DNA of 64,000 bases from Embleya hyalina (GTDB taxonomy: Bacteria > Actinomycetota > Actinomycetes > Streptomycetales > Streptomycetaceae): the NCBI RefSeq assembly GCF_003967355.1, contig NZ_BIFH01000031.1, forward strand, positions 1-64,000, in the 5' to 3' direction. A program made the position numbers and the translations under genes. Of this stretch, positions 18,800-28,431 are shown one piece after another. Positions within the stretch are counted from its first letter, which is position 1. Each line of letters begins with the position of its first letter. The notes beneath the pieces are model-generated. The model ran no database searches. It worked only from the letters and a program-made list of their open reading frames with translations, and had not been told where the DNA came from.

Positions 18800-19101
18800 C
18801 CGACGCGACACCGCGGACGAGCGCCCAATGGCCGCTGTACGAGGTGTTCGTGCGCGGCAAGCGCGGGCTCAACCACGTCCACGTGGGATCCCTGCACGCC
18901 GCCGACGAGCGCATGGCCCTGACCCACGCCCGCGACCTGTACACCCGACGCAACGAGGGCGTGAGCATCTGGGTCGTGCGCTCGGACCTGATCACCGCGT
19001 CGACACCCGACGAGCGCGACCCGTTCTTCGCGCCCAGCGGCGACAAGGTCTACCGACACCCCACGTTTTACGACATCCCCGCCGACGTTCCGCACATCTG
19101 A
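18796..19101 (+). CDS. paaB: Phenylacetyl-CoA epoxidase subunit PaaB
   Basis: A 101-residue protein with the PaaB signature [24 protein letters not shown] and [21 protein letters not shown]. PaaB bridges PaaAC dimers in the epoxidase complex. It overlaps the end of paaA and is followed by paaC after 16 bases with an AGGAGCAGG site. Confidence 0.95.
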   Translation: MTDATPRTSAQWPLYEVFVRGKRGLNHVHVGSLHAADERMALTHARDLYTRRNEGVSIWVVRSDLITASTPDERDPFFAPSGDKVYRHPTFYDIPADVPHI

Positions 19102-19117
19102 CAGCCAGGAGCAGGTC

Positions 19118-19972
19118 ATGCACGACGACCATGTCCACCCCTCCCCGAGCGGGGAACATGTCGAGGCCGACGGCCAATGGGCGTTCGGCACGGGCTTCGA
19201 GGACCCCCTGTACGGCGCCGACACCACCGTGCCGGACGGGATCGACGGCGCGGAACTCGCTTCCTGCTGCGTGCTCCTGGCCGACGACGCCCTGATCGCC
19301 GCTCAACGCCTGGCCCAATGGTGCACAAACGCCCCGGAGTTGGAGGAGGAGCTCGCCCTCGCCAACATCGGTCTGGACCTGCTCGGCCAGGCCCGGCACC
19401 TCTACGCCCGCGCCGGCCGGGCCGACGGTACCGGCCGAGGCGAGGACGCGTACGCGTACTTCCGCGACCCGGCGGAGTTCCGCAACGTGCGGCTCGTCGA
19501 ACTGCCCAACGGAGACTACGCGTTCTCCGTCGTGCGACTCCTCGTCTTCGCCACGTGGCGTCTGGAGCTGTTCACCCGATTGACCGACACGCCCGACCCC
19601 GTCCTCGCCGCCATCGCGAGCAAGTCGATCAAGGAACTCGACTACCACCGGTCGTACGCGGCGCAGTGGGTCGTGCGCCTGGGCGACGGCACCGCGGAGT
19701 CGCGGCTGCGGGCACAACGCGCACTGGACGAAGTGGCTCCCCACCTCGGGGAACTCTTCACCCCGCACGAGCACCTGCGCGTCGACGTCGCCTCGGTACG
19801 TGCGGAGACGACGGCGATCGTGAGCCGAGTCCTGGACACCGCCGGTCTGGTGCTTCCGATCACAGAGTCGGCGACCGGCGGGGGCCGCGACGGACTCCAC
19901 ACCGAGCATCTGCCGGCGCTGTTGGCCGAGTTGCAGAGCGTGGCCCGAGCCGATCCGCAGGCGACCTGGTGA
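19118..19972 (+). CDS. paaC: Phenylacetyl-CoA epoxidase structural subunit PaaC
   Basis: A 284-residue ferritin-like protein: LADDALIAAQRLAQWC, ALANIGLDLLGQARHLY, then IASKSIKELDYHRSYAAQWVVRLGDGT, matching PaaC, the inactive paralogue of PaaA that stabilises the complex. Its stop overlaps the GTG of paaD. Confidence 0.95.
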   Translation: MHDDHVHPSPSGEHVEADGQWAFGTGFEDPLYGADTTVPDGIDGAELASCCVLLADDALIAAQRLAQWCTNAPELEEELALANIGLDLLGQARHLYARAGRADGTGRGEDAYAYFRDPAEFRNVRLVELPNGDYAFSVVRLLVFATWRLELFTRLTDTPDPVLAAIASKSIKELDYHRSYAAQWVVRLGDGTAESRLRAQRALDEVAPHLGELFTPHEHLRVDVASVRAETTAIVSRVLDTAGLVLPITESATGGGRDGLHTEHLPALLAELQSVARADPQATW

Positions 19973-20484
19973 GTACGACCCCCGTCGGCGCCCGGCGCGC
20001 ACGGCGCGTCGCCGAGCAGTCGACCGACCCGGAACTGCCGATGCTCACCCTCGCCGACCTGGGCGTGCTGCGCGACGTCGACATCGACGACGACGGCACG
20101 GTGACCGCGACCCTCACGCCCACCTACTCGGGCTGCCCGGCCATGGCCGAGATGCGCGCCGACGTGACCCGCCGGCTGCACGAGGCCGGGTTTCCCGAGG
20201 TACGGATCCGCACCCGCCTGGACCCGCCGTGGACCACCGACTGGATCACCCCGCGGGGACGACGCCTGCTCGCCGAACACGGCATCGCCCCGCCCGGGCC
20301 CGTGTCCCGGCAGACCGCCGGACCCGTACCGCTGCTGCTGTCCACCGCCCCACCCGCAGCGCGGTGTCCGCAGTGCGGGTCGGTCGACACCGAGGAGACC
20401 TCCCGCTTCTCCGGCACCGCCTGCAAGGCGCTGTGGCGCTGTCGCACGTGCCGCGAACCCTTCGAGTACTTCAAGGAGATCTGA
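19969..20484 (+). CDS. paaD: Phenylacetate degradation protein PaaD (metal-cluster assembly, DUF59)
   Basis: A 171-residue protein starting at GTG. Residues about 20-90 are the DUF59/MIP18 domain (DPELPMLTLADLGVLRDVDI, TPTYSGCPAM with its conserved Cys). The C-terminus carries a four-Cys zinc-like site, CPQCGS plus CRTCREPFEYFKEI. PaaD is needed for maturation of the epoxidase. Overlaps both neighbours. Confidence 0.93.
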   Translation: MSTTPVGARRARRVAEQSTDPELPMLTLADLGVLRDVDIDDDGTVTATLTPTYSGCPAMAEMRADVTRRLHEAGFPEVRIRTRLDPPWTTDWITPRGRRLLAEHGIAPPGPVSRQTAGPVPLLLSTAPPAARCPQCGSVDTEETSRFSGTACKALWRCRTCREPFEYFKEI

Positions 20485-21590
20485 TGGCCCCGACCACCGC
20501 ACCGGCCGCCGGGCCGGTTCGCGCGCGCCGCCGCCCGGCGTTCCATCCCCTACGGGTCGCCGCCGTCGAACCGTTGTGCGCGGACGCCGCGGCCGTCTCC
20601 TTCGAGATCCCCGAGCACCTTGCGGCCGAATTCGTCTTCGCGCCGGGGCAGTCGCTGACGCTGCGCCGGGTGGTCGACGGCCACGACGAACGCCGCTCCT
20701 ACTCGATCTGCGCCCCGGTCGGCGCCCGTCCCCGCATCGGCGTGCGCGTGGTGCCGGGCGGCCTGTTCTCCTCCTGGCTGGTCAACGAGCTGCGCCCCGG
20801 TGACACCGTCGAGGCGATGGGGCCCACGGGGAACTTCACGCCGGACCCGACCGAGCCCGGCCGGCACGTCCTGATCGCCGCCGGCTCGGGCATCACCCCG
20901 ATGGTGTCGATCGCCGGGTCCGTCCTCGCCGGCAACCCGGCGTCGCAGGTGACCCTGTTCTACGGCAACCGTCGCAGCGGCAGCGTCATGTTCGCCGACG
21001 AGCTCGCCGACCTGAAGAACCTCCATCCCGAGCGGCTGCACCTGGTCCACGTGCTCTCCCGCGAGCCCCGCGAGGCCCGCCTGCTGTCCGGGCGCCTCGA
21101 CGCCGAACGGCTTCGGGCCCTGCTCACGTCCCTGGTTGCCGTGCACGACGCCGACCATTGGTGGCTCTGCGGGCCCCACGGCATGGTCGAGGACGCCCGA
21201 CGGGTGCTCGCCGACTTCGACGTCCCGGGTGATCGAGTCCATCGGGAGCTGTTCCACGCCGAGGACGAGGCACCACAAACCGTCGACCACCGCGACTCCG
21301 CCCCGACCGGCCCGGTCAGTCGAGCGACCCTCACGCTCGACGGGCGCACCACGCCCATCGCCCTGCCGCGTGATCGGTCCATCCTGGACGGCGCCCAACT
21401 CGTGCGCTCCGACCTGCCGTTCGCCTGCAAGGGCGGCGTCTGCGGCACCTGCCGGGCGCGCGTGAGCGACGGCGAGGTCGACATGCGCCGCAACTTCGCT
21501 CTGGAGCAGGCCGAGGTCGACGCCGGCTACGTGTTGACCTGCCAGAGCTACCCCGTCTCCGACGTACTCACCGTCGACTTCGACGGCTGA
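20484..21590 (+). CDS. paaE: Phenylacetyl-CoA epoxidase reductase PaaE
   Basis: A 368-residue three-domain reductase: flavin domain with RRSYSICAP, NAD(P)H domain with LIAAGSGITPMVSIA and WWLCGPHGM, and a C-terminal plant-type [2Fe-2S] domain with CKGGVCGTCRARV and a final Cys in YVLTCQS. It feeds electrons to PaaA. It shares one base with the paaD stop (TGATG). Confidence 0.95.
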   Translation: MAPTTAPAAGPVRARRRPAFHPLRVAAVEPLCADAAAVSFEIPEHLAAEFVFAPGQSLTLRRVVDGHDERRSYSICAPVGARPRIGVRVVPGGLFSSWLVNELRPGDTVEAMGPTGNFTPDPTEPGRHVLIAAGSGITPMVSIAGSVLAGNPASQVTLFYGNRRSGSVMFADELADLKNLHPERLHLVHVLSREPREARLLSGRLDAERLRALLTSLVAVHDADHWWLCGPHGMVEDARRVLADFDVPGDRVHRELFHAEDEAPQTVDHRDSAPTGPVSRATLTLDGRTTPIALPRDRSILDGAQLVRSDLPFACKGGVCGTCRARVSDGEVDMRRNFALEQAEVDAGYVLTCQSYPVSDVLTVDFDG

Positions 21591-21692
21591 GGACGAGCCC
21601 ACCCGCCGTTGCGGCATCGCGGTCGTCGCCGAATCCCGCTCAGGCCCGGTGTGCCCGACCACCGCACGTCACCTCGCCCAGGAGGACCACCC

Positions 21693-23012
21693 GTGACCAC
21701 GCAGCCCACCGCCACCCCCGCCGCCCCCGAACTCCACGACGATGCCGAGCGGATGACCCGCGACGAGATCGAGGCGCTGCAACTGATCCGACTGCGCGCG
21801 ACATTGCGCCACGCATACGCGCATGTCCCGTTCTACCGGCGCCGGTTCGACGAGGCCGGCGTCGTTCCGGACGACTGCCGCACCCTGGCCGACCTGGCCC
21901 GGTTCCCGTTCACCACGAAGGCCGACCTGCGGGAGAACTACCCGTACGGGATGTTCGCCGTGCCGGAGGCGGACATCCGCCGCATCCACGTCTCCAGCGG
22001 CACCACCGGCCTGCCCACGGTCGTCGGATACACCGAACCCGACCTGCGCACCTGGGCGAGCCTGGTCGCCCGCTGTATCCGCGGGGCCGGAGGCAGACCG
22101 GGGAACAAGGTCCATGTGGCCTTCGGCTACGGCCTGTTCACCGGAGGCATAGGCGCGCACTACGGCGCGGAACACCTCGGCTGTACCGTGGTCCCCGCTT
22201 CCGGCGGCATGACCGCCCGCCAGGTCCGACTGATCCAGGACCTGCGCCCGGAGATCATCATGGTGACCCCGTCCTACATGCTCACCCTGCTCGACGAATT
22301 CGACCGCCAGGGCATCGACGCGGCCGCCTCCTCGCTGCGGGTGGGCATCTTCGGCGCGGAGCCGTGGGGCGAGGGCATGCGTCACGAGATCGAGCAACGC
22401 GCCGGAATCGACGCGGTCGACATCTACGGACTGTCCGAACTCATGGGCCCCGGCGTCGCCGGCGAAAGCGTCACGACCAAGGACGGCCTGCACATCTGGG
22501 AGGACCACTTCCGCCCCGAGATCGTCGACCCGCTCGGCGACCGAACCCTGCCCGACGGCACCACCGGCGAACTCGTCCTGACCTCGCTGACCAAGGAGGC
22601 CGTGCCGATCATCCGCTACCGCACGCGCGACCTGACTCGACTGCTCCCCGGGACCGCCTGGCCGGGCATGCGCCGGATGGACCGCGTGAGCGGACGCAGC
22701 GACGACATGATCATCCTGCGCGGCGTCAACGTCTTCCCCACCCAGATCGAGGAACTGGTCCTGCGAACACCGGGCCTGTCCCCGCATTTCCAACTCGTCC
22801 TGGCCCGCCGGGAGCGCATGGATCACCTGATCGTGCGCGTCGAGGCCCGCCCCGATCTGCCCACGAGTGCCCGCTCCGGAGCCTCCGCCGCCCTGACCCG
22901 GGCCGTCAAGGACGGAGTCGGCGTCAGCGTGGAGGTCGCGGTGCTCGACCCCGACACCCTGGAGCGCTCCGTCGGCAAACTCCGCCGCCTGGTCGACACC
23001 CGCGACCACTGA
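21693..23012 (+). CDS. paaK: Phenylacetate-CoA ligase PaaK
   Basis: A 439-residue adenylate-forming ligase starting at a GTG seven bases after AGGAGG. The ATP motif is SSGTTGLPTVVGYT, followed by GLFTGGIGAHYGAE, DIYGLSELMGPGVA, the hinge RMDRVSGRSDDMIILRGVNVFP and a conserved C-terminal Lys in SVGKLRRLVD. It activates phenylacetate to phenylacetyl-CoA, the first step of the pathway. A 102-base gap follows paaE. Confidence 0.95.
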   Translation: MTTQPTATPAAPELHDDAERMTRDEIEALQLIRLRATLRHAYAHVPFYRRRFDEAGVVPDDCRTLADLARFPFTTKADLRENYPYGMFAVPEADIRRIHVSSGTTGLPTVVGYTEPDLRTWASLVARCIRGAGGRPGNKVHVAFGYGLFTGGIGAHYGAEHLGCTVVPASGGMTARQVRLIQDLRPEIIMVTPSYMLTLLDEFDRQGIDAAASSLRVGIFGAEPWGEGMRHEIEQRAGIDAVDIYGLSELMGPGVAGESVTTKDGLHIWEDHFRPEIVDPLGDRTLPDGTTGELVLTSLTKEAVPIIRYRTRDLTRLLPGTAWPGMRRMDRVSGRSDDMIILRGVNVFPTQIEELVLRTPGLSPHFQLVLARRERMDHLIVRVEARPDLPTSARSGASAALTRAVKDGVGVSVEVAVLDPDTLERSVGKLRRLVDTRDH

Positions 23013-23451
23013 CCCGACGGACGAGCGGTGGTGGTGGCAGGCCGGCCCGAACGAGACGCGTCGAACTCGGGATCGCCGGTCGTTGGGCCCGGCCGTCGCA
23101 TTCGACGTCGTCCGGCCCGGGCCGCGTCGCCGTGCCCGGTCGGGCGGCGTGGGTCGGTTGCGGGCGCACCGCACGGTCGTTGTGGCGACCGAGGAGCGGA
23201 CGAGCAGGCCGAACGTCCGGTGTGCAGTGCTTTGTGGGTCGCCGATGCTCGTGATTGTGCCCGCGAGCTCGGAACCGAAGGCAGTCGCGGCCGGCGGGAC
23301 GGTGGTGACCGACGAGCCGACGAGGCCCTGTCCTTCGTCCGGCGTCGATTGCACGACACGGGCCGATCGGACGGAGCCACGCCATACCGACGCGCCAACC
23401 GAGGAGGAGCAGCGGCCCATTGCCACGACCGCGACGACGGTGCTCGAGGGA
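23013..23451. other. Gap without a recognisable gene
   Basis: Between paaK and the tRNA-synthetase-like remnant I see no credible gene, hairpin terminator or repeat. Open frames here read as low-complexity Arg/Pro-rich translations on both strands. Confidence 0.5.
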
Positions 23452-23724
23452 ACCGGATCGGCGACAGCGAGGGCGCTGACCCGGGCTTTTACCATGGTCA
23501 GCGCCGACGGTGCGGCACTCCGCGACCGGCTGCGCCCGAACGGCCACCGGGCCGGCGGCGACGAGGCGGCGACCATCGACGACGCCTGGCTGAACGTGTT
23601 CGACGCCGACATGCTCCCGGCCGGCGGCCTGTGCATCGGCCTGGACCGCCTCGTGCAGGTCCTCACCGGCGCCGAGCACATCGACGACGTCATCCCCTTC
23701 CCGCTCCCCGGGCGGCCCGGATGA
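23452..23724 (+). pseudogene. C-terminal remnant of a class II (lysyl-type) aminoacyl-tRNA synthetase-like gene
   Basis: The last 90 codons of this frame contain DMLPAGGLCIGLDRLVQVLTG followed by DVIPFPL. This matches class II synthetase motif 3 in lysyl-tRNA-synthetase relatives (MPPxGGxGIGIDRLVMLLTG and DVIxFP), including the conserved Arg. Nothing like motifs 1 and 2 or the anticodon domain is found upstream, so only the C-terminal end survives, although the frame stays open to about 23083. Its stop overlaps the next start (ATGA), so translation coupling to the phosphotransferase is preserved. Confidence 0.5.
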
Positions 23725-24672
23725 ACCCCGCGGACCGCATCGCCGCCGACCCGCGCCCGATCCTCGAACACGCGGCGCGGCGGTGCGGGTTGGGCCGCGT
23801 CCTGTCATGGACGCCGATCACGACCGGTTTCGAGGACTGCAACATCGACACCCGCACCGAGAACGGCCGCGTGGTCGTCAAGATCTTCGCGGCGTGGCGC
23901 GATGGCGACGCGCCCCGAAGGACCGCCCGCCTGATCACCGACGCCATCGCAGCCGGGGTGCGTCACCCGCGGTTGTACCCCGACGTCGACGGCGACGTGC
24001 TCCACCACCCGCCCGGCGGCGCCGCGTGCCTCGTCCTCGAACGTGTCGACGCCCGCGACTACTACAGCCCCACCCGCGCGCCCACCGCGGCCGAACCGGG
24101 CGACCTGATCGCACAGACCACCCTGATCCACCGACTCGACACCCGGGTGGATCCCGTCGCCGATCCGTGGGCGGTCACCAACATCGGCCCCACGCCGGCC
24201 GCCGCCGAGCCGTACCTGACCGACGAACATCGCGCCCTTGCCCGCCGGGCCGCCGCCGTGTTCGCGACGATCGACCACCGTGCCCTCCCGCACGCGCTGA
24301 TCCACGCGGACCTGACCAAGGGCAACGTGCTTGCCGACGGCCGCGACGTGCAGGTGATCGACTTCGCGGTCGCGGGCCGGCACCCGAGGATCCAGGAACT
24401 CGCGGTCGCCGCCGCCAATCTCACCCACCGGCCCCGAACCGCTCCCGGACCGGGCCGAGACCATCGCGGACCTGTACTCGGCGGCAAACCCCCACGCGCC
24501 CCTGACCTGCGGCGAACGGCACGCGTTTCCGACGTTCGTCCTCGCCGCTGCGGCGATGGCATTCCTGGGCGCCGTGCGGGCCCGGCACGTCCACCACGAC
24601 GACCGACCCGAGATCGCCCACCTGATCGAGCTGGGGCCGGCCGGACTGCGCGACTGCGCCGACGTCAACTGA
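23721..24672 (+). pseudogene. Aminoglycoside-phosphotransferase-fold protein, frameshifted near its 3' end
   Basis: The first 235 codons encode an APH-like kinase: VVVKIFAAWRDG (ATP-site Lys), HALIHADLTKGNVLADG (catalytic HxDxxxxN) and VQVIDFAVAG (metal-binding Asp). Around 24415-24445 the sensible sequence changes to the +1 frame, where PLPDRAETIADLYSAANP and HLIELGPAGLRDCADVN complete a normal C-terminus and stop at 24672. The original frame runs on as Arg/Pro-rich nonsense to 24719. One base too many in a C/G-rich stretch would explain it. It ends eight bases inside the convergent phosphotransferase gene. Confidence 0.6.
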
Positions 24673-25642
24673 TCCGCGACCGCAGCCAGGTCAGCGTCGC
24701 GTCGCCCTTCGCCCGCTGATGCGCCCGCAGCCCCGGCACGTTCCGGGGCGCGGGCAGCGTCGACTGATACAACCAGTCGCCCGCCAACGCGGCCAACACC
24801 GCGTCCACCGCGTCCGGATCGGCCGCCCGCCCGACCTCGCCGACGCGCCACAGGGCGGCCGGATCCACGGGACCGGTTGCGGTCGCGGCCACCGACGGCA
24901 GGAAGAACAACAGGTCCAGCCACGGCGCGCCGGTGACGGCGTGGGGCCAGTCGACGAACACCACCCTCCCGTCGGGCGCGAGCAGCATGTTGTCCGCGCG
25001 CAGATCCGCGTGCACCAGGGTGTCGCCCGTCGCGGCCCGCTCCCAGCCGGCCTCCAACTCGGCCAACCGATCCAGGTTCGCCCGTGCCCACGGGTGGTCC
25101 AGGTCCCGGTACAGCGCCGGGTCGGCGGACATCCGCCGCCAGGAGCGGAAGTTGTCGGCCAGGTCCTCGACGACGCCGGGACCCGCGAGCGGGCTCGGCG
25201 TCAGAGCCTGCGCCAAGTCGTCGAGCGCGCGCACGACCCGGCCCAACTCGCCGTCGTCCCACGGCTCCCGGGGCGAACGACCGTCGACCCACTCCAGGAC
25301 CAGGACCACCCACTTTCCGTCGTCCCACGTCCACAATAACTCCGGCGCCGGAACCCGCGCCGGCAACGTCGCCATCACCGCTGCCTCACGCCGATACAAC
25401 CCCGGCGCGTGCGGGTTGCGCGCCGCGCTGATCGCCTTGACGAACACCCGCCGCCCGTCCGCCAACGTCAACCCGCTCGCCACCCCCGGCGAGAACCCGC
25501 CCGGCCGCGGATCCTCCGCCACCACCGCCGCGTTCAACGCCTGGTGGGCCGCGTCCCGCACGCGTGCCGGAAGCGCGTCCCACCGCAGCCGCGGCGAAGC
25601 CGCCGCCCTCGTCGTCACGTCCCACACATCCCTCGACCACAT
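24665..25642 (-). CDS. Aminoglycoside-phosphotransferase-fold kinase
   Basis: A protein of up to 325 residues with an APH/choline-kinase-like fold: RRVFVKAISAARNPHAP with the ATP-binding Lys, VLVLEWVDGRSP hinge, and the catalytic loop DTLVHADLRADNMLLAPDG followed by VFVDWPHA. A start at the in-frame GTG near 25618 is also possible. It is convergent with, and overlaps, the broken kinase on the + strand, which belongs to the same superfamily but is not closely similar. Substrate unknown. Confidence 0.8.
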   Translation of the reverse strand: MWSRDVWDVTTRAAASPRLRWDALPARVRDAAHQALNAAVVAEDPRPGGFSPGVASGLTLADGRRVFVKAISAARNPHAPGLYRREAAVMATLPARVPAPELLWTWDDGKWVVLVLEWVDGRSPREPWDDGELGRVVRALDDLAQALTPSPLAGPGVVEDLADNFRSWRRMSADPALYRDLDHPWARANLDRLAELEAGWERAATGDTLVHADLRADNMLLAPDGRVVFVDWPHAVTGAPWLDLLFFLPSVAATATGPVDPAALWRVGEVGRAADPDAVDAVLAALAGDWLYQSTLPAPRNVPGLRAHQRAKGDATLTWLRSRIS

Positions 25643-25678
25643 CCACGCACCGCACCCGGATCGGGCGCGGCCGGCGAC

Positions 25679-25885
25679 CTACAGACCGCGCCCGCCACGT
25701 TTCGCCGCCTCCAGGAAGCGGCCCCACGACGACGATCCGAACTCCAGCACCGGCCCCTGACCGCGCGCCTTGGTATCCCGTACGCCGACACCTCCACCCG
25801 CATCGACCGTTCCGGCGACCTCCACGCAGTTCGAACTCTCGTCGCTGCGGCGGAACTTGTGCCAGCTCGTGTACTTCTCGCTCAT
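25679..25885 (-). CDS. DUF397 domain protein
   Basis: A 68-residue protein that fits DUF397: KYTSWHKFRRSDESSNCVEV with the conserved Cys-Val-Glu turn, then VGVRDTKARG and a C-terminal SSSWGRFLEAAKRG. DUF397 proteins are small partners of XRE/DUF5753 regulators in streptomycetes. The start used is the ATG at 25885; the frame continues upstream into a regulator remnant, so a read-through fusion is possible. Confidence 0.8.
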   Translation of the reverse strand: MSEKYTSWHKFRRSDESSNCVEVAGTVDAGGGVGVRDTKARGQGPVLEFGSSSWGRFLEAAKRGGRGL

Positions 25886-26098
25886 GTCGGTCGTCGTTTC
25901 CCAACGGTCGGCCGGCCGCGCCGCGGCCGCGATGAGTTCGACGCTGTCCCCACAGGACAGGGCGGCGTCACGCAGGAGGTCGTATCGCTGCGTGTAGCGA
26001 GCGACGTCGTCCGGCTCCGTCAGGACGACATCCGTGGCGACCGCCTCGATCGCGACCACCCTGACCAAGGCTGGATTGCTGCCAGTCGATCCTGACCG
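25886..26098 (-). pseudogene. DUF5753 regulator C-terminal remnant
   Basis: The codons just upstream of DUF397, in the same frame, read TDVVLTEPDDVARYTQRYDLLRDAALS then SVELIAAAA. This is the C-terminal end of a DUF5753 domain from an XRE-type regulator. The helix-turn-helix and most of DUF5753 are missing; the fragment stops about 30 bases from the end of the HEAT-repeat gene, marking a deletion junction. Confidence 0.6.
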
Positions 26099-26128
26099 GC
26101 AGCCGATGTGCGGTGAAGGGCTGCGGCG

Positions 26129-27466
26129 TCAGCGGTTGCGGATCGCTTCCCAGGGGTCGGGGAGGGGTGCCGTCGGGTCCTCGCCCTCGGTGGGTAGGCC
26201 GACCCAGGCGCGCAGTGCGGCGCGGGTGTCGGGGAGGCCACGCTCGGTGAACCGTTCGTGGAGGTCCGAGCCGAACGGCCAGGACTGGAAGTCCTTGGCG
26301 GTCAGCAGGTCGGCCAGGGCGTGCAGCAGTTCCCGGCGTCCGGGGGAGAGGTCGGCGAACATCGGTGCGGTGTCCGCAGGGTCGAACAGTGCCGCCAACA
26401 GGTTCCCGGTGCGGGCCGCGAGCGGGCGGGGCACGACCCGGGTGTCCTTGATGTGGGGCAGGGCGGCGGCGATCCTCGGGAGGATTGCGTCCGGGTCCTC
26501 GGCGACGGCCGTCAGGCTCAGCAGGCTGCGGACGGTGTAGCTGTGCGGGTCGCCGTCGTCGTGGGCGGTGGCGGGTTCGGGCGCGGGGCCGGCGCCGAAG
26601 GCGGCCAGTTCGGCCGTGATGCGCTCGGTCGGCGGCAGGTCGGGTGCGGCGGTCGGGTGTGCGATTCGCAGGCGGGCCAGGGCGGTGGCGGCGGCCCAGC
26701 GTGGCAGGGGGTGCCCGTGGTCGAGGTGGCGCCGGAGCCGGCCGCCAGGGTCGTGGTCGGCGAGCAGCCCGACGGCGACGAGGACCGTGGCGGCCGTGAC
26801 CGGGTCCGGCTCGCGGTCGAGGCGGGCGAGCAGCGGGGGCAGGGCGGCGTCGGCCTCCTCGGGGAACCAGCCCAGGAGGTACGCGGTCCGGGTGCGGATA
26901 TCGGGGTCCGGGTCGCCGAGCAGGTCGAACAGCGCGGGGAGCAGGGCGCGGACCGCGTCGTAGGAGCGCAGTGCGCCCTCGCGGGCGTCGACCGGGTGCC
27001 CCGCCGCGCAATATGCCCGCGCCTCGCGCAGGCCCCGCAGCCGCTCCTCGTCGGTCTCGGCGGCGATCTCCTCGTCGTACCAGCGCAGGTTCTCCTCGGA
27101 GCTGACGGCCGCGGCGCGCCAGGCGGCGGTATCGATGCCGAGCGGGAGGTCGTACTCGTCGTGCCAGTCGACGGCCAACCGGGTCAGCAGCAGCAGCGCA
27201 GTGGCCCGTGCGCCGGACGGGCCGGTCGCGGCGATCCGGGCGAGGAACGGCACGGCGTACGGGGAGGCCGAGTACCGGGTCCCCTGGTGGAAGATGTTGC
27301 CGAACAGGTGTCGGAAGGCGTCCTTCCGGGCCTCCTCGTCCGGCCCGCACACCGCCCGGAGCTGGTCCGGAACGTCCTCGGCGGTGCCGTAGGCGTGCCC
27401 CAGAGCCGCCCAGTCGATGTCGTCCAGCCCGGCCAGGAGATCGTCGGATCGCTTCATGATCCGCAT
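26129..27466 (-). CDS. HEAT-repeat protein
   Basis: A protein of about 445 residues made of alpha-helical repeats, for example LLPALFDLLGDPDPDIRTRTAYLLGWF and LPPLLARLDREPDPVTAATVLVAVGLL, with the conserved N-terminal segment HQGTRYSASPYAVPFLARIA. Such proteins are scaffolds; no enzyme motif is seen. The ATG at 27466 (or 27457) is preferred to a farther upstream start because the paralogue at 29684 begins there. Adjacent to DUF5753/DUF397 remnants. Confidence 0.75.
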   Translation of the reverse strand: MRIMKRSDDLLAGLDDIDWAALGHAYGTAEDVPDQLRAVCGPDEEARKDAFRHLFGNIFHQGTRYSASPYAVPFLARIAATGPSGARATALLLLTRLAVDWHDEYDLPLGIDTAAWRAAAVSSEENLRWYDEEIAAETDEERLRGLREARAYCAAGHPVDAREGALRSYDAVRALLPALFDLLGDPDPDIRTRTAYLLGWFPEEADAALPPLLARLDREPDPVTAATVLVAVGLLADHDPGGRLRRHLDHGHPLPRWAAATALARLRIAHPTAAPDLPPTERITAELAAFGAGPAPEPATAHDDGDPHSYTVRSLLSLTAVAEDPDAILPRIAAALPHIKDTRVVPRPLAARTGNLLAALFDPADTAPMFADLSPGRRELLHALADLLTAKDFQSWPFGSDLHERFTERGLPDTRAALRAWVGLPTEGEDPTAPLPDPWEAIRNR

Positions 27467-27750
27467 GCTCGCAGGCACCACCGACGCCCATCCCGCGGAC
27501 GAATCGCCTCCGGGAGCCCGGCGGTTCCCACGCACACGACTTCGGCCATCAGCGCATCCAACTCCGGAGCTGCGGGCACCGACACGCGCCGAGCCCCCGC
27601 GTGCGGAGCCGGGCCCCGGCTACCGGCCTTGGTACTGGTGAGCTCGCGTATTCAACTGACGTGTGTTGGCCTACGGGGCTCCGCTTGCTGTCACTCATCG
27701 TGAAGTATCCGGCGGACTCCGGCGTCAGGGGCATGCGCTTGGATGGGCGG

Positions 27751-28431
27751 GTGACTGTCTATGACGTAGCTCGTCTGCTCCCCGCCATCACCGATCTTCG
27801 TGACCTGTGCCGCTCGCTGGCCATGCTTGATGCGATCCTGAGCCCGGACTGGGAAAGCCGGTACTACTCCTTCAACGCGGGGTGGGCCGATGGCGAAGAG
27901 ATGGCCTCGAAGCGCAACGGATCGGGGGACGAGTACTCCATCGTGTTCTCGGCGGTCGGAGTCTATGTCCGAGGCTTCGACCACGAGTCGCCGATGAGCC
28001 CTTACGGCCATGACGGTGTGCCCTGGCCAGGTGTGATCGACGATGTTCCCGCACTCTTCACGCCCTATGTCGAGGAGCCGGCGTTCACTGACGAGGACGA
28101 CGTTCCGGTCGTGACCGCATGTCTGTGGCGCGAAGCGACGGACGACCATTGGCGGCACGGGCAGATCGATTTCCCTGCCGGCCGTCCCGACCCTGATGGG
28201 GCGGAAGGCTTGTTCGAACTCCTCGTCGATCGGTCTCCAGAAGCGTTCCAGCGCTTCGCGGAGGACTACTACGAGGTTCCGGTGGACCTGGAAGCAGTGC
28301 GCCATGTGTATGCGCTGAAACCGTTGGACCAGGCGCTCGTGTCGTCGCTCAACGCGGAGGTCACATTGGCGGATCTGGCCGAGGACATCGCCGAGATCGG
28401 ATATCCGCAGCCGGGCCCGGACTCGATCTGA
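27751..28431 (+). CDS. Conserved hypothetical protein
   Basis: A 226-residue acidic protein starting VTVYDVARLLPAITDLRDLCR, with a central RYYSFNAGWADGEEMASKRNGSGDEY and a Trp/Pro/Asp-rich middle. The pattern resembles a common streptomycete hypothetical family, but I cannot name a function. The GTG at 27751 is preferred to an ATG at 27733 because a GGATGG site precedes it at suitable distance. No signal peptide or membrane helix. Its 3' end converges on the recombinase remnant. Confidence 0.7.
   Translation: MTVYDVARLLPAITDLRDLCRSLAMLDAILSPDWESRYYSFNAGWADGEEMASKRNGSGDEYSIVFSAVGVYVRGFDHESPMSPYGHDGVPWPGVIDDVPALFTPYVEEPAFTDEDDVPVVTACLWREATDDHWRHGQIDFPAGRPDPDGAEGLFELLVDRSPEAFQRFAEDYYEVPVDLEAVRHVYALKPLDQALVSSLNAEVTLADLAEDIAEIGYPQPGPDSI

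Noticed and set aside
25968..27491. 507-codon minus-strand frame overlapping the HEAT gene
   Set aside because: Arg/Pro-rich shadow of the HEAT-repeat frame, which has clear repeat structure.
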